Source: Ciona intestinalis (taxonomy: Eukaryota > Chordata > Ascidiacea > Phlebobranchia > Cionidae). Taken from it: DNA of 64,000 bases. Positions 38,841-51,011 of this stretch are shown one piece after another (positions within the stretch are counted from its first letter, which is position 1; every line of letters starts with the position of its first letter). Below the pieces are notes generated by a model that saw nothing but the letters and a program-made list of their open reading frames with translations, made no database searches and had not been told where the DNA came from. The position numbers were made by a program, and so were the translations under genes. The stretch is from NCBI RefSeq assembly GCF_000224145.3, contig NC_020175.2, positions 3,238,381 through 3,302,380 on the forward strand, written 5' to 3'.

Positions 38841-39618
38841 CATATTTTTTTGGAGGAAACGAGAAATTGCAGTGTAATCCTTTCGTTATGGCGAAAGGGA
38901 ACTTGCAAATTATGTTAAAATCTTTTAATGTTTATTGCATACTGTGTGATTTGCTGTATACCAAAAAACGGTGAACATTTCTGATTTTAACAGAACTGGA
39001 AAAATGCAAAAACAGATTCTGCAAAATGTGCAAATGTACATGTTTTCGTGATTTGAACGAATTGATTTGTTATGCGGGTTGAGTCATACTGCCGCTCGAA
39101 ATTGGTGTTTTTATGTTATTGGTTTGCGTTTTGGTGATTAATGAAATATTACCGTTTGGTCCGAGCGAGTAACGCCGTTTGACGTCATTCGGATTGAGTT
39201 TGATTGACAGGTGCGTGGAAACAAAGTGTGCTATGTGGGTTCAGGTCGTGGAGAGGTCTATAGAAGGCGATTGAAGCATTTTTGGAGTTAATTTACGTAA
39301 AGGAAATGCCGAAGTATTTAAGGCGTATTAGGTTCACGACCTGGAACATCGTGCTAGTATAACTGACCACTGCACTAGCAGAGCATTTTAAGAAGGCTAA
39401 ATACGGTGCAAACAGAGCATGCGACATTAAAACGACTTAGAGATTGTTCTGGTGAATTCATTTTAAAATAAACTCGATTTTTAACGTTTATGTTGTTGAA
39501 CGTGTAAGCTGTTTGTATAAATCGTGGCAATGATATCGTTATTTAGTTTTAAAAAGCAAAATACACCTGTTCATAGATTTTTCAGTTGTCAATAAGAAGT
39601 TTGCCGTCCAGAGTTTCT

Positions 39619-39804
39619 ATGGTAGCGTGGGGGTAGATGGGACACATATTTTTCGTCCATTTTGGTAGTAAACAAGGAAAATTCAAAGAATTATAAAACC
39701 GGATACTTACGACTACCATATACCGTTGTTAATTGTTTAAAACACGATTAGGATATTTGGATATTATGTGCTAAAGGTGTCACATCTTCCCCGACGCTAC
39801 TATA
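39619..39804 (-). mobile_element. MITE copy
   Basis: Termini carry matched changes: GGTAGCGTGGGGGTAGATGG and CCCGACGCTACTA, with AGCG opposite CGCT. The inverted repeat is therefore kept while differing from the family. Confidence 0.87.
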
Positions 39805-40412
39805 AGAATACCTAAACATGTGTTTTATTTAGTGGTTGTAAGTTATTATGTGTTGCAATTTTGCGCTACCTTTGCGTTTTTTTAAACGTAACTGCAAGGT
39901 ATTTAAATTTTCCGTGCACGGGTTTCAGTTTTAATGCAAATTAAAACCAAAAAAACTGCTACAAAAGTCGCTAAAAGTCATTATTTCAATCTGAGTATAA
40001 AAATATTCCTTAAAATAAATGGAAAATATTGGTAACTTAAATCTCAGCATGTAGCATATCAAATACGCGGGATTTTTGCTATGTGTCGCCATGGGTATAT
40101 GAATCAATTTCCCCACGTCGACAATTCGTCACTTTTTGCAGACGTAAAACCGATTTGGTATTACGTCATTGCGGTTAAATTATCAACAAGGCGGCTGCAA
40201 ACGCTTCAAAAATCCATTCGCTTTAACAAGTTAAAACAGCGGTTGGGATTTAGCGTGAAGGACTCGTTTTGAGCACTGCTTTAATAGTGGTTGAGTGCAG
40301 ATCAGAACCAAGTAACCAGGGATTTTCATAACAAGGAACTTGAAAATAGAAATTCAAAAAAAACAATTATTTAGTTTATATTCGCAATTTTTAGTTCGGA
40401 GTTTCTGTATAT

Positions 40413-40614
40413 ATATATAGTAGGGTGGGGGGAGATGGGACACCTTTAGTACATTAAATCAAAATATCCTGATCGTGTTTTAACAATTAACATCGGTCTA
40501 TATAAGAGTCGTGAAGATATGGTTTCATAGTTCTTTGAATGTTCTTTGTTTACTAACAAATTAGACAAGAAATTACTATGAAAAGGTGTCTTATCTTCCC
40601 CCACACCACTACAC
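40413..40614 (+). mobile_element. MITE copy
   Basis: Full-length; right end 'cttcccccacaccactac' slightly worn. Confidence 0.88.
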
Positions 40615-41843
40615 ATATCTTAATAGCAATATTACAATCACCCTTAAGGATCTTGTTAAAATCGTGTATTGTTTAACTGCGGTACAGGAATTCTGGGTTA
40701 TTTATGTAATTTATTCCGCTGTGTCGCTTATTTATCGCACGCTGGAATCTATATTTACAGTCGCTGTAGGATGTGGGGTACAAATGTGACGTTCGTTTCC
40801 CGTTCGTGTTCCTTTTTACGGCTAATCCTAGTCTCAAACCTGCACTATGACGTAACAATCACTTCGCGGCGTCAACAGTCGGAATACTCGATGATCGGGA
40901 GCTATCCGCGAAAGGAAGTTACGTCATAGCTGGCTTCCTGCCGTATAGCTACTGATAACAGCCAGTGTTTAAACCGAAGCTGGTGTTTCACCATAACACA
41001 GGACCATAGCGTGCGTTACGAAAGGCATTTGTGAAGTATCTGTGCAACCTTAGGCCAGCTCGCAGTTGAATGCAGTTGTGTAGGCGCATTTCGGGGCAGC
41101 AGCTACTGTTTAATTTGTACATTAGATAAGACTCGCGCGCTTTAGGTTGAGTTAGATTAAAATCCAACCTGATAACGAGTTTTTAACGTACAGAGTCGTA
41201 CATGCTTGATGTGTGTATAAAATGGTATGATATTAGTTTAACATCCCAACGTTACTGTAATAAATTTGTCCAACAGTAAAGCTCTGCTGATGTCGCCGAA
41301 ACTGCAAGTTCAGTACCTTAAATTGCACCGTTGAGTTGTGGTAAGGCGCCTTGTACGGATATGCTTTTTTGGTTAAGGCGAAACGAGGCTTATTACTACA
41401 CCGGCAAGTAACCGTTCATAATCTCAAGTGAACCACCGCCCAATTTACATGTAAACACTTGAGCCAGTTCAACGGCGGGGCACCAATGCTCTTGTAGTAG
41501 AGTCAGTTGGGGTCAAGCTGCACGGCGTGACCGTTTTTTACATGGATGTTAAATTACTGAAATTAACGTTTGTTGTGAAATCAATGCAGAACATGGACGT
41601 TTGTATTAAAGAGCGTTAATGTCTCCTAATTTGGTTATACATCCTGATCGCTGTTTTGGGTTGACAAATTACATAAAAAATGCATGTTCTGAAAGGTATT
41701 TGTACACGAATGTGCACGAGTATGCGGTATTTTTTAATATTGCAGGAATAAAAATGCGCGTTTTGGAAACATGTTGCGAGCAGCGTAATAACTGCCAAAA
41801 ATTTAGTAATAAGTTATAAATATTTTTGTTAGAATGATAGGAG

Positions 41844-42050
41844 TATATAGTAGGGTGGGGGGGGAGAGATGGGACACATTTTTATTCTTTTTTCTTGTCC
41901 CATTTGGTAGTAAACAAAGAACATTGAAAGAATTATAAAACCGTATCCTCACGACTCCCATAGGCCGTTGGTATAATTGTTTAAAACGCGATTAGGGTTT
42001 TATGATATTAAGTGCTAAAGGTGTCCTGTCTTACCTCACAGTTCTGTACT
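41844..42050 (-). mobile_element. MITE copy
   Basis: Complete; left G run expanded (GGGTGGGGGGGGAGAGATGG), right end eroded to 'cttacctcacagttctgtac'. Confidence 0.82.
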
Positions 42051-42452
42051 GTAGCAGTAGTTCAAATATCGTTTATTTTAGATATGCGTTTCCTCGTATG
42101 TATATACGAAGCGTTAGGTTACGGACTGATAGCTGGGAATTGGTGCTCGCTATCCCGCCAAAAAGCGCAAAATGGTGCCAAGGTGACGCGATAAGAATCC
42201 ACGAAATTAAGTTGAACTTAAGAGGTGGCAGTAGCCTATTAATTTTCAATGGAAGGTGTGCCCGCGCGGTCCCTGGCGGCAGGAGGCAATTTTCATTAAG
42301 CGAAACCCAGACGGTCGAACATAATGTGTAAAAGGACAAGTAGACCGAAAGCTGTCAACGGGTTCAAGTGCAGGTTAAGATAAAACTGAAGGTTTCGGTA
42401 AGAGTTTAACGGAGTACAGCTTGACAGGCTGAATAAGTTATTGTAGCACCTG

Positions 42453-42577
42453 NNNNNNNNNNNNNNNNNNNNNNNNNNNNNNNNNNNNNNNNNNNNNNNN
42501 NNNNNNNNNNNNNNNNNNNNNNNNNNNNNNNNNNNNNNNNNNNNNNNNNNNNNNNNNNNNNNNNNNNNNNNNNNNNN
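42453..42577. other. Assembly gap (125 N)
   Basis: Run of N; true size unknown. Confidence 1.
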
Positions 42578-42601
42578 AGCTTAAAAGGTGGTACAAACGC
42601 A

Positions 42602-42770
42602 TAATATAGTAGGTTGGAGTAAAATAGGACATGTTTTTATTCTCTTTTTCCGTCCCATTTAATAGTAAACAAAGAATATTTACAGAATTAAAGAACCGCA
42701 ACCCCGCGACCCTGAATAAGCGTTGTTAATTCTTTAAAACACGATCAGGAAATATGAGATATAGAGATGA
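42602..42770 (-). mobile_element. MITE copy, right end lost
   Basis: Left terminus 'atatagtaggttggagtaaa'; recognisable to 'gttaattctttaaaacacga', then degenerates. Confidence 0.75.
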
Positions 42771-42992
42771 TATATATGCTAACTCATTTTAACCCATGCT
42801 ATAATATATATATAATAGACGCAAGTGCATTTTTTAGTATGTGATTAAGTTTTTCACCCGTGCATCGTTAGCAGGTTGTTCGTTTTTCTTTTTCTTTTTT
42901 GGGTTGACCAGGTTTAGACAAAGTATTCATTATATTTGACAGCGCCGGGGTTAGAATGAGGGAAAACGATTAAAATGTTGTGTGTTTGTTAT

Positions 42993-43190
42993 TATATAGT
43001 ACTGTGGGGGAAGACGGGACATCTTTAGCACCTTATATTCTAATATCCTGATCAAGTTTTAAACAATAAACAACGGTTTATGGAAGTCGTGAGGATATGG
43101 TTTTAAAATTCTTCGAATGTTCTTGTTTACTACCAAATGGAACGAGAAAGTAGTATAAAAAGATGTCCCATCTTCCCCCACCCTATACTG
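42993..43190 (+). mobile_element. MITE copy
   Basis: Full-length; left end TAGTACTGTGGGGGAAGACG, right CCCCCACCCTATACTGTA. Confidence 0.88.
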
Positions 43191-43365
43191 TACAATCGTA
43201 ATCCTGCATAAGAACTGAAAATTTTACCTATAGTACAACTGAATGCGTTTTGTTGTACAGCAGTGTGTCTAGGTAATGTCATGTTTTTGTTTACCGTTTT
43301 GGCATGACGCGTATGCAATAAGGCCAGAAGTGTGCAAACATAACGGAAAGCGTGTCTTCATATAT

Positions 43366-43559
43366 TTATAGTGAGGTGGGGGAAGATGGGACACAGCACA
43401 TAATATCCAAATATTCTGATGTTTTACACAATTAACACCGGTCTATGAGAGTTGTGAGGATACGGTTTTATATTTCTTTGAATGTTCTTTGTTTACTACC
43501 AAATTAAACGAGAAAATAGAAAAAAAACAGGTGTCCCATCTTCCCCCACTCTACCATAT
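43366..43559 (+). mobile_element. MITE copy
   Basis: Complete; lacks a few bases after the left terminus (GGGACACAGCACATAATATC). Confidence 0.88.
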
Positions 43560-44326
43560 ATATATAGTTGCCGATTTGCCATTGCATATGTTTAGCCAAC
43601 GTCGATATAGGGTAGAGGCTTTCTGTTTTGTTCGGTTTGAACTACAGGAAGTAAACGTATTGCAGCAGGTTGCAGCGAACGCTGTTTATTCGACTGTCAA
43701 TTTCGCGTAACAGAAGCGACCGATGAGCTACCGGTGACTGTTTATTCATTTCACGCTGCTCCATTGGCCAAAACAGCTGCCGGTGTTTATAAACACTTGT
43801 TCGTGGCGATGTGGTCTTAAAAATAGCAATGGCAGATAATTTAGTATTGGTTTCTGTAGTATAACTAATATTGCGGGTCCCGCGTGTAATTTTGTGGTGG
43901 ATTTTCTTTTGCACGTGCTTCCATGGCATTTTTTCTTTTATAAGGTAGATTGTGTCTGGTACGTTTGCAAATGCCGCTTCTAATGTTTAGCATACATGGG
44001 AAGACACTCAAGGCACCTGCGGTTAAAAGGTAGCAGCTCATGCAGTCTGAAGAGAGCGTTAATTGATATGTTCTGTTAATATTACATCGATTTTACGTTT
44101 TCAGTTCTCCGGGGTGCCGCATTATATGAGTATGCCATGTTAGCCGCGGTTTTATCAATACATGTAAACTGTAGAAGCGTGGTCGGGTTAAATTTAGACG
44201 CATTTTTAGAAATGGAATGCACTGAGCAGTATATATATACTAATGCATTACTGTAATTGATGATGGATATTATAGTTTTAACTTATCCGTTTTAGGAAGA
44301 CAAAAGGTATAAATACGCCCTTTTTA

Positions 44327-44523
44327 TGTAGTAGGGTAGGGAAAGATGGGACACCTTTTATTCTCTTTTCTCGTCCCATTTGGTAGTAAATAAAGAACAT
44401 TCAAAGAATTATAAAACCGTATCCTTATGAATCCCATAGACCGTTGTTACTTGTTTAGAACACGATCAGGATATTTGGATATTATGTGCTAAAGATGTCC
44501 CGTCTTCCCTTATCCTACTATAA
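44327..44523 (-). mobile_element. MITE copy
   Basis: Full-length with clean termini. Confidence 0.9.
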
Positions 44524-44994
44524 TATTTTTAGGATTACCTGGTTTATGAATTTTGGTAACTCATTTTTAACGAAATATTTGTTGTGTAGTTTAAATAGGC
44601 AGACACTGTTTAGTATTTAATTCAAAAATGGTGTTTGGATTAGCTGTAATACGTTACGCGTGGAGCAAACTTCTAATCGTGAGTTCACGGCGCTTGTGGT
44701 GGAAACGATTTGTTTACGATTTGTTAACTGTGACGCACAAGGACGAAAATCCGGAAAGGAGTCATTTCGTTTAACCGGCTGTGGTTTAAAGTTTTGTTTA
44801 CTGACGTAACAGTACTGGTCTTGTTTATTAAATATTCGGCACTCTTGGCTAGTTATTTTACATGAAGGCATGAATTGGACTGTACGTTTTAAAAAGGGTT
44901 GTTTAAAATCGTTTGTTTTAGTGAGTAATTAGGGTGATTCGTGTTAATTATTCTGTTTTCTGTGTACTTGTTGCGTGTGTGCTGTACGTGATAT

Positions 44995-45123
44995 ATGGCA
45001 TGGAATTGGTGTTTTCTCCTAGTTCTAGCTCTGCACATTCCTTCCGCGAAGTCTTCTAGCCCCGGGCAAAGTGCTGAAAATTATGAAGCTTTAATTGCGA
45101 TCTATGATAGCGTGGACGATTGA
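44995..45123 (+). CDS. Candidate small secreted peptide ORF (42 residues)
   Basis: ATG to TGA in one frame. MAWNWCFLLVLALHIPSA is a good signal-peptide profile (hydrophobic core, A-x-A-like end PSA-K), followed by a polar acidic part ending AIYDSVDD. It lies in otherwise gene-free DNA on the strand inferred to be transcribed. It could instead be a first exon, since GT donors occur near its end (CAAA|GTGCTG). No homologue recognised; could be chance. Confidence 0.25.
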   Translation: MAWNWCFLLVLALHIPSAKSSSPGQSAENYEALIAIYDSVDD

Positions 45124-45347
45124 GCCGATCTGTGCTGTTCCAGTGGCCCTGTTGGCACTGCTGTGCGGCGTGGAAACGGGGCGGCTTTTGTTTGATTTAG
45201 TGGTTTTGAGTCCGACCGATTCGTGGTATTACTGAGAGTGAATTCGCAGTTGCAGATGTAAAAAAATATCTTTAGAAAAAAGGGTGTTGTTCGTAGTCGT
45301 CGTACAATAGATATATGCAGATGGCGTTTTGTTGTTTGTTTAAGTAG

Positions 45348-45537
45348 ACAGTAATGTGGGGTAAAATGAGACACCTTTGGCACATAATTTCCAAACATCC
45401 TGGCCGTGTTTTAAACAATTAACAATGGTCTACGGGCGTCGTAAAAATACGGTTTTATAATTCTTTGTATGTTCTTCGTTTAACGGGACCGGAAAATAGA
45501 TTAAAAAGTTGCTCTATCTTTCCCCACCCTACTATAT
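45348..45537 (+). mobile_element. MITE copy
   Basis: Complete; left end changed (CAGTAATGTGGGGTAAAATG), small deletion in the 'gtttactaccaaatggg' block. Confidence 0.85.
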
Positions 45538-46317
45538 AAACATAAATTAAAAACGTTCAAGTTTTAATTCAACAACCATTTTCGTTGCAAAACAAGTCAC
45601 AAAAATTTCCTATTTTACATTAAATGAATTTGTATAGATTTTCTTTCGTTTTACATTTGGTTTGCTAATGTAGACAAAGTGACACAGTCGATATATGTCT
45701 CTACAGATTATTTCGAGTCTAAAGTTTTGTCTTTTGTATGTAAATTGTTTGCTTGCCTTTTAATTACCTGAATTCTAATTTACGGTTTAGCAATATAGGA
45801 GCATTCTCTACTGTGATTCATTTTTTTGCGACTTTTCTTAAAAAATATTTGGTAAACTTTTTAGCAAGGAGCCAGCGAAAAGATGTATAACTTTTGAAAG
45901 GCAATTCGCAAGGTCGGTTACTAAATCCCAAGTTCCGTATCTTGGGTTTTAGGCAGGACTCAGAAAATGTTCGTGGGTTGGCAGTTTTTGAATCGGTTGC
46001 GCCATTTTCCCGTAATATTTCATAGTTTTGATATGATGACCAATTTCGGCCACCTGCACCATTAACTTGCTTTTATGACGTATAATCCGTCACGTTTAAG
46101 ACCGCAAGGGTCGCGAGGTCGTGGTCGGGGAAATCGTGCTAAGATCGGCGACCAGATTTTCGGGCTTGTACGTCACTGGTACATTCGTCGACATTTGCTT
46201 GTACATTGTGAAGTTGAGAGTAGGACACGAATCGCCACTTAAATTGTTAAAACTTAATCCTTTAAGTGTACAAGCCGGCAAATGTCAAAAATCGTAAAAA
46301 ATACCAAGGCATTCGTT

Positions 46318-46510
46318 GTATTAGGGTGGGGAAAGATGGGACACATATTCATTAGGTTTTCTCGTTACATTTGGTGGTAAACAAAAAACATTTAAAGAAT
46401 TATAAAAAGGTATCCTGGCGACTCCCATACAGACATTGTTTTTAAAACACAACCAAAACATTTGGATATTATGTGCAAAAGGTGTCCCGTCTTCTCCTAC
46501 AGTACTATAT
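46318..46510 (-). mobile_element. MITE copy
   Basis: Complete; right end 'cttctcctacagtactata'. Confidence 0.87.
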
Positions 46511-46935
46511 ACATAGTTTTCATTAGGTAAGGGTACGAAGGGTGCGAAGCCAAAGCGATGATCGTTTTACGCCATTTCTAATACCCATAGAGGTAACGCG
46601 TACAAAAATTTGATATGCGTAATTTGGCCGGTAAAATTTGAACACAACAGCCTAAGGCTGTGTACACGAGGATGGCAATCGTGATTGGCGGCTTAATGAA
46701 CCTGTGCGGGTGTTATACAGCGGGTATCCTGTGGCTTGCATACGTCAACACGAAATAGGATTTAATGACCGGCGAGAGGTATAGTTTAAACGGGTAAAAG
46801 CAGGCTTAAAAGTTGCTGGTAAAATATAGGCAAGCACTAACGCGAAATTGGTTGCTGTTGAGGCGAACCTTATTTTTTGCTGGAACTGTTGTGACGTTAC
46901 GATTCGTTTTCGTTTTTCTTGTACAGAACATACAC

Positions 46936-47124
46936 ATAGCACTGTGGGGGAAGACGGGACACCTTTAGTACATAATATCCAAACATCCTGACCTTTTAAA
47001 TAATTAACAACAGTTCGCGGGAGTCGTGAGAATACGTTTTTTTTATATCTTTGAACGTTTTGTTTACTGTCAAATCAGAAAATTGAATAGAAAGGGGTCC
47101 CATTTTTCCCCATCCTACTATATA
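46936..47124 (+). mobile_element. MITE copy
   Basis: Complete; the last MITE before the GPCR gene, after which none is seen for 6.4 kb. Confidence 0.87.
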
Positions 47125-48319
47125 TCAACTATAGTTTTAACAACAAGTAAATTCGCGTGTGAAGCTGTTTAAACCGTTGTATCGACAGCAGGTATAGTTG
47201 TTGTATAACTCTCCTACGCACCGAAATCTGTTCATGAACGGTTAATCCAGCTTTACTGTTGTAAGTCGTGACGGATAGAATGTAACTATTACCTTGTTAA
47301 ACGTATCAGTTTGGAATTTAAAAGAATGTTAAATATTCTGTAAGTAAAATAGTAGACGGTTAAAAAAAATATAAAAAAAAGTTGTTTACCAAAAATCGGT
47401 ACAGACTCGCAAGCAAAAAAAGTATTAGTTACGTGAACGTGTTGTGTACTTGAGTTTCTTTTGCTAATCTGCTAAACAAGGCTATCATATTCAACATTTT
47501 AGACCGGCATGTCTTTAACTGGGGTAAGTTTACCCCTGGGGGTAAATTCCTCCCATTTAAAGGGTAAATGAGCACCAAACAAAATCCACAGCAGTTGACA
47601 GGACAGAAAAATTGTGAAACCAACTTAATGTTAAATCTGATATTCGTTGTGTATTATCTACTACTTTACCAGACATTGAGCAACTCGTTGCCAAAAGGCA
47701 AGCGCATCCGTCGCATAAAATATAACTGATGTAACTAGTTGTTTTTGCTTTTTAAGAAATAAGCGCCGTATTACATATTAGGGGTAAATCTGATAAGCAT
47801 GTTTTTTAAGGGGAAAAGCGTGCAAAATGGTTTAAAAACCACTGTTGTAGACCAGTAATAACCATGGCTTGTATTCTGGGAATGTAACTTGACGCTCGTT
47901 TAAGCGTTCAATTAAGGAAGTCAAGGCTATACCAATGCAGTTGCTGTTTTGCGGTCTTTGCGTTAGCGTTATTGCACCAGCTGAAACATTGTATAGTTGC
48001 TCGGCTTCTTGCGGTTTAAATCATATAACCTTCTAAAGATTGATGTTAGATCAATGCAATTTAATAGCTAATTGTTTTGAGTTGGCTGCACAGATTTATA
48101 GTGACAAAATATAGACTTAAAGGGATATGCTGAAATATTTGGTTCGAAGCAGAAATCAGGGTAGAAAATACGACAGAGACGGACGACAGGGTAGAAAATA
48201 TATTTACACAGCAATCAGAATGTTTTCTAATTATTTAACAATTTTCATCAATTTTGCAGAACAAATCGATATATTAAAATGCAAATATAGGTTGAGGCAA
48301 ATTTTGAACAAGAACCACC

Positions 48320-51011
48320 ATGACAGATTTAATCGCGGCGATGCAGTATTCGACGCAAGTGGAATACCAAGTCGCTTTTTGCGACCCGTTCCCCTACCCT
48401 GACCCTGTTCCTGGCAATAAGAGCTACGTGACTCTGTGGGAATCAATGCCAGTTCACTGTCGACAGAGAATGGAAGGTTTTATTGGCATGATGTCGGTTT
48501 TAGCCGTTTTTACCACTGTGTTTAATTTGGTCGTGCTGGCCGCGAACCTTACACCAAGAACTAGAAGACTGCGCAGCAGAAACCCGACCATGCAAAACTA
48601 TTCAACTTACGTTATATCCATGGCGATGGCCGACGTTATAGTAGGGGCTATTGTTTTACCGTTGGTGGTGGCAAACTTTTATAAAGAGGCGACAGCCAAG
48701 CGCCCTGTGATTCTACTAGACAGCCTGTCCAACCGCACGAATGCTTCCTACCACACAACGATCACCATTGTGGAAACTTTAGACCAAAACGGGTCCGCCA
48801 CAGAACGTGAATTGCAGTGGTTAACAGACACAGAAACGCCTGAGTCGAAACCGTGGATCGTGGGCGAACCAGAAGGATTGAACAGGATAAGAAACTGTTT
48901 GGGAGTACTCGCCCACGTAGTCATATTCGTTTCCGTATACACTCTTGCTGCAGCGAGTGCGGATAGGTTCTACACATCTACAAAACCGATCAGCAGCCGC
49001 CCAATTACTCTATCAAGGTACATACCGCTCATTTCTATTCACTCCAAATACCTTTACGAATCATCAACACATTTTGGTTTCCCTAAACTTTTGTAAAAGT
49101 ACATTTGTCCCGAATTGTAGCAGTGGGCCTACTTTGTCCTAAATTGTAGCAGTACTTTGGTACCGAACTGTATCATTAAATTTCTTTAAAACCTGACAAA
49201 ATCATAATTTCCAGTGTTGCCGCTTTATACTTACTTTCGAGAATTTTCATCTTTTTCACGCAGTGTTAACGAGTGTTTTTTTAGTTCATCATTTCGCCGA
49301 ACGAACAAGAACGCTTCTCCCGAGCTGGCATGGTCCGTTTTCAACGTCAGTCGTTCCACGTTTGCTGTTATCATTATATGGATAGCGGGTCTTCTGTTTG
49401 GGCTTGCACCCCTTGGTGTATCACGTGATTTCCACTTCCGGCCAGTGGGTCATATATTTGTCGCATTGTCGTCGGACGGAAGTTACGTAGCAAGTTTGAC
49501 TTGGTAAGTTATATTATTGAGCTAGACTTGACTGTTTTCGAACTGAAATAGGTTTATATCCTTTGAATGTAAAATTTCGTTTTAACGAAATTTGTAAAAA
49601 TATCGGTTTTCATTATTGAATCGTATTTAGTTTTTTCGGCAAATGTTTGTTGCGTATCAACTATCAACGTTTCATGTTCTTTTAATCGGGGCGTTTTGAT
49701 CTTGGAGTCAGTCGACTTATGGTATATTTCGTAATCTGGGATTTTTAATGATTAAAGTCTTACGAAAACATTTTTCTAACATTTATTTCAATCAGGTACG
49801 GGCTCGCCCTGGCTCTGCCCCTCGTGGTCACGTGGCTGTTCAGTTTTCTCATTTGCGTGACTCTGTGGCGCCGCAAGCGGAGACTGAAGCACTCGAAGGC
49901 CACACGAAACTATTCCACCAAAAGTTTAAACCGTCGATCGTCTGATAGAGAACAAGATATTTCGGTGAGACAACAGACAAGCAGAATAAGTGTGAGCGCG
50001 AGTCATGCTACATGCAGTGCAGCGGAGAGGGTGTTGAGTAATGAAACGGAAGGGGGTTTGGTTGTAACAGATGATCAGCCGTTCTCCGATGTTTTTGAAG
50101 AAGCAAAGGAGCCAAAAGTTCCGGATGTTGTTTCCACTCCTCCGTATCGCGGAGGACTGCAGAGAAGAAGAAGATCGAGTATCGATCTAGGTGTTTCTTT
50201 GAGGAGACAAAACTCCGACGGAGCGGCAAGACCGACAAGAACATTTCATCGAAGGGTCGGATCGCTGGAGGACCCTGTTAGGACTCCGGATGCTGATCCT
50301 GTTAAGACACAAGCGGGATTCGTAGCGATGAGGATCCTTTATCGAAAGAGCTGGAACGGGTGTCCGGATGAGCCGCAGTCTCTTCCGCAGAGTCCGGACA
50401 GAGGACGGAGGATTCTTCCGGCAACTCCAGCACTTCCTCGGTCGATCGGAAGTTTTTCTTCGATCCCAACGTGTCAGATAAACAGCCCAAAGACTCCGAC
50501 CAGAGAGCGGCGATGCGAAGCCAGTCGACCACGCGCCGGTTCCTCGCGTGTGCGCAGAAAATCGTCAGTGTACCGAGCCCGAGAACTTCTTATGTCAAAA
50601 TCGTTTGAAACAAACATCGCAAAAACACTTTGCGCAGTTGTTCTTGCATGCACAGTCGCCGTATTACCGCTGTTGATTACTGTAACCACCTTAACGAAAG
50701 ACGACGACGCCCCAAAAGAGATCTTAAACGCAGAGGTGACCACCATCGTTGTTTCAATGACAATACTCTTCTCAAACTGCCTGTGGAACTCGCTCATCTA
50801 CGGCTCTCGGATGCCCTACTTCCGGAGGACTGTGATCCGGATCATCCGGCAGACCACTGGTCGCGCAAAGAGGAGCAAAGGCGGTCGCATCATTTCTTCC
50901 TTGCTTGGTAGCGTCCGCCGCAGTGTGGGAGCTGCTTCACTAAGAAGTAATGTATCCGGCCCGGCTGACAACCGTGCAGACAGCGCTGAAGAGACACCCC
51001 CAAACACGTAG
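48320..51011 (+). CDS. Orphan rhodopsin-family (class A) GPCR with very long ICL3
   Basis: Three exons join in phase: 48320-49017, 49285-49503 and 49796-51011, giving 710 residues. The start has a strong Kozak context (ACCACCATGA). TM1 has the conserved Asn (VFNLVVL). TM2 has MAMAD with D105. C193 precedes TM3, which ends in DRF (215-217). TM4 has W in IIIWIAGLLFG, TM5 starts WYGLALALPLVV, and TM7 ends NSLIY in place of NPxxY. TM6 lacks FxxCWxP, keeping only a Pro (VAVLPLL). The TM2-TM3 loop is ~70 residues with NRT, NAS and NGS sequons. ICL3 is ~245 residues, Ser/Arg/Pro-rich, full of likely phosphorylation sites. Ligand and subfamily cannot be assigned. An alternative in-frame acceptor (exon 2 from 49264) would add seven residues. 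Confidence 0.88.

Larger units (their letters stand above)
36354..48319. other. 12-kb stretch with no convincing gene
   Basis: It holds 13 MITE copies, one assembly gap, and otherwise single-copy sequence less AT-rich than the rest of the window. By eye in sampled lines, T exceeds A and G exceeds C on the plus strand, as expected for the sense strand of a transcribed intron. It may be a long 5' intron or regulatory region of the GPCR at 48320. Only one small ORF (44995-45123) is worth naming. Confidence 0.45.

Noticed and set aside
46672-46758. 28-residue hydrophobic plus-strand ORF
   Set aside because: Short, poor start context, no neighbour or signal to support it.
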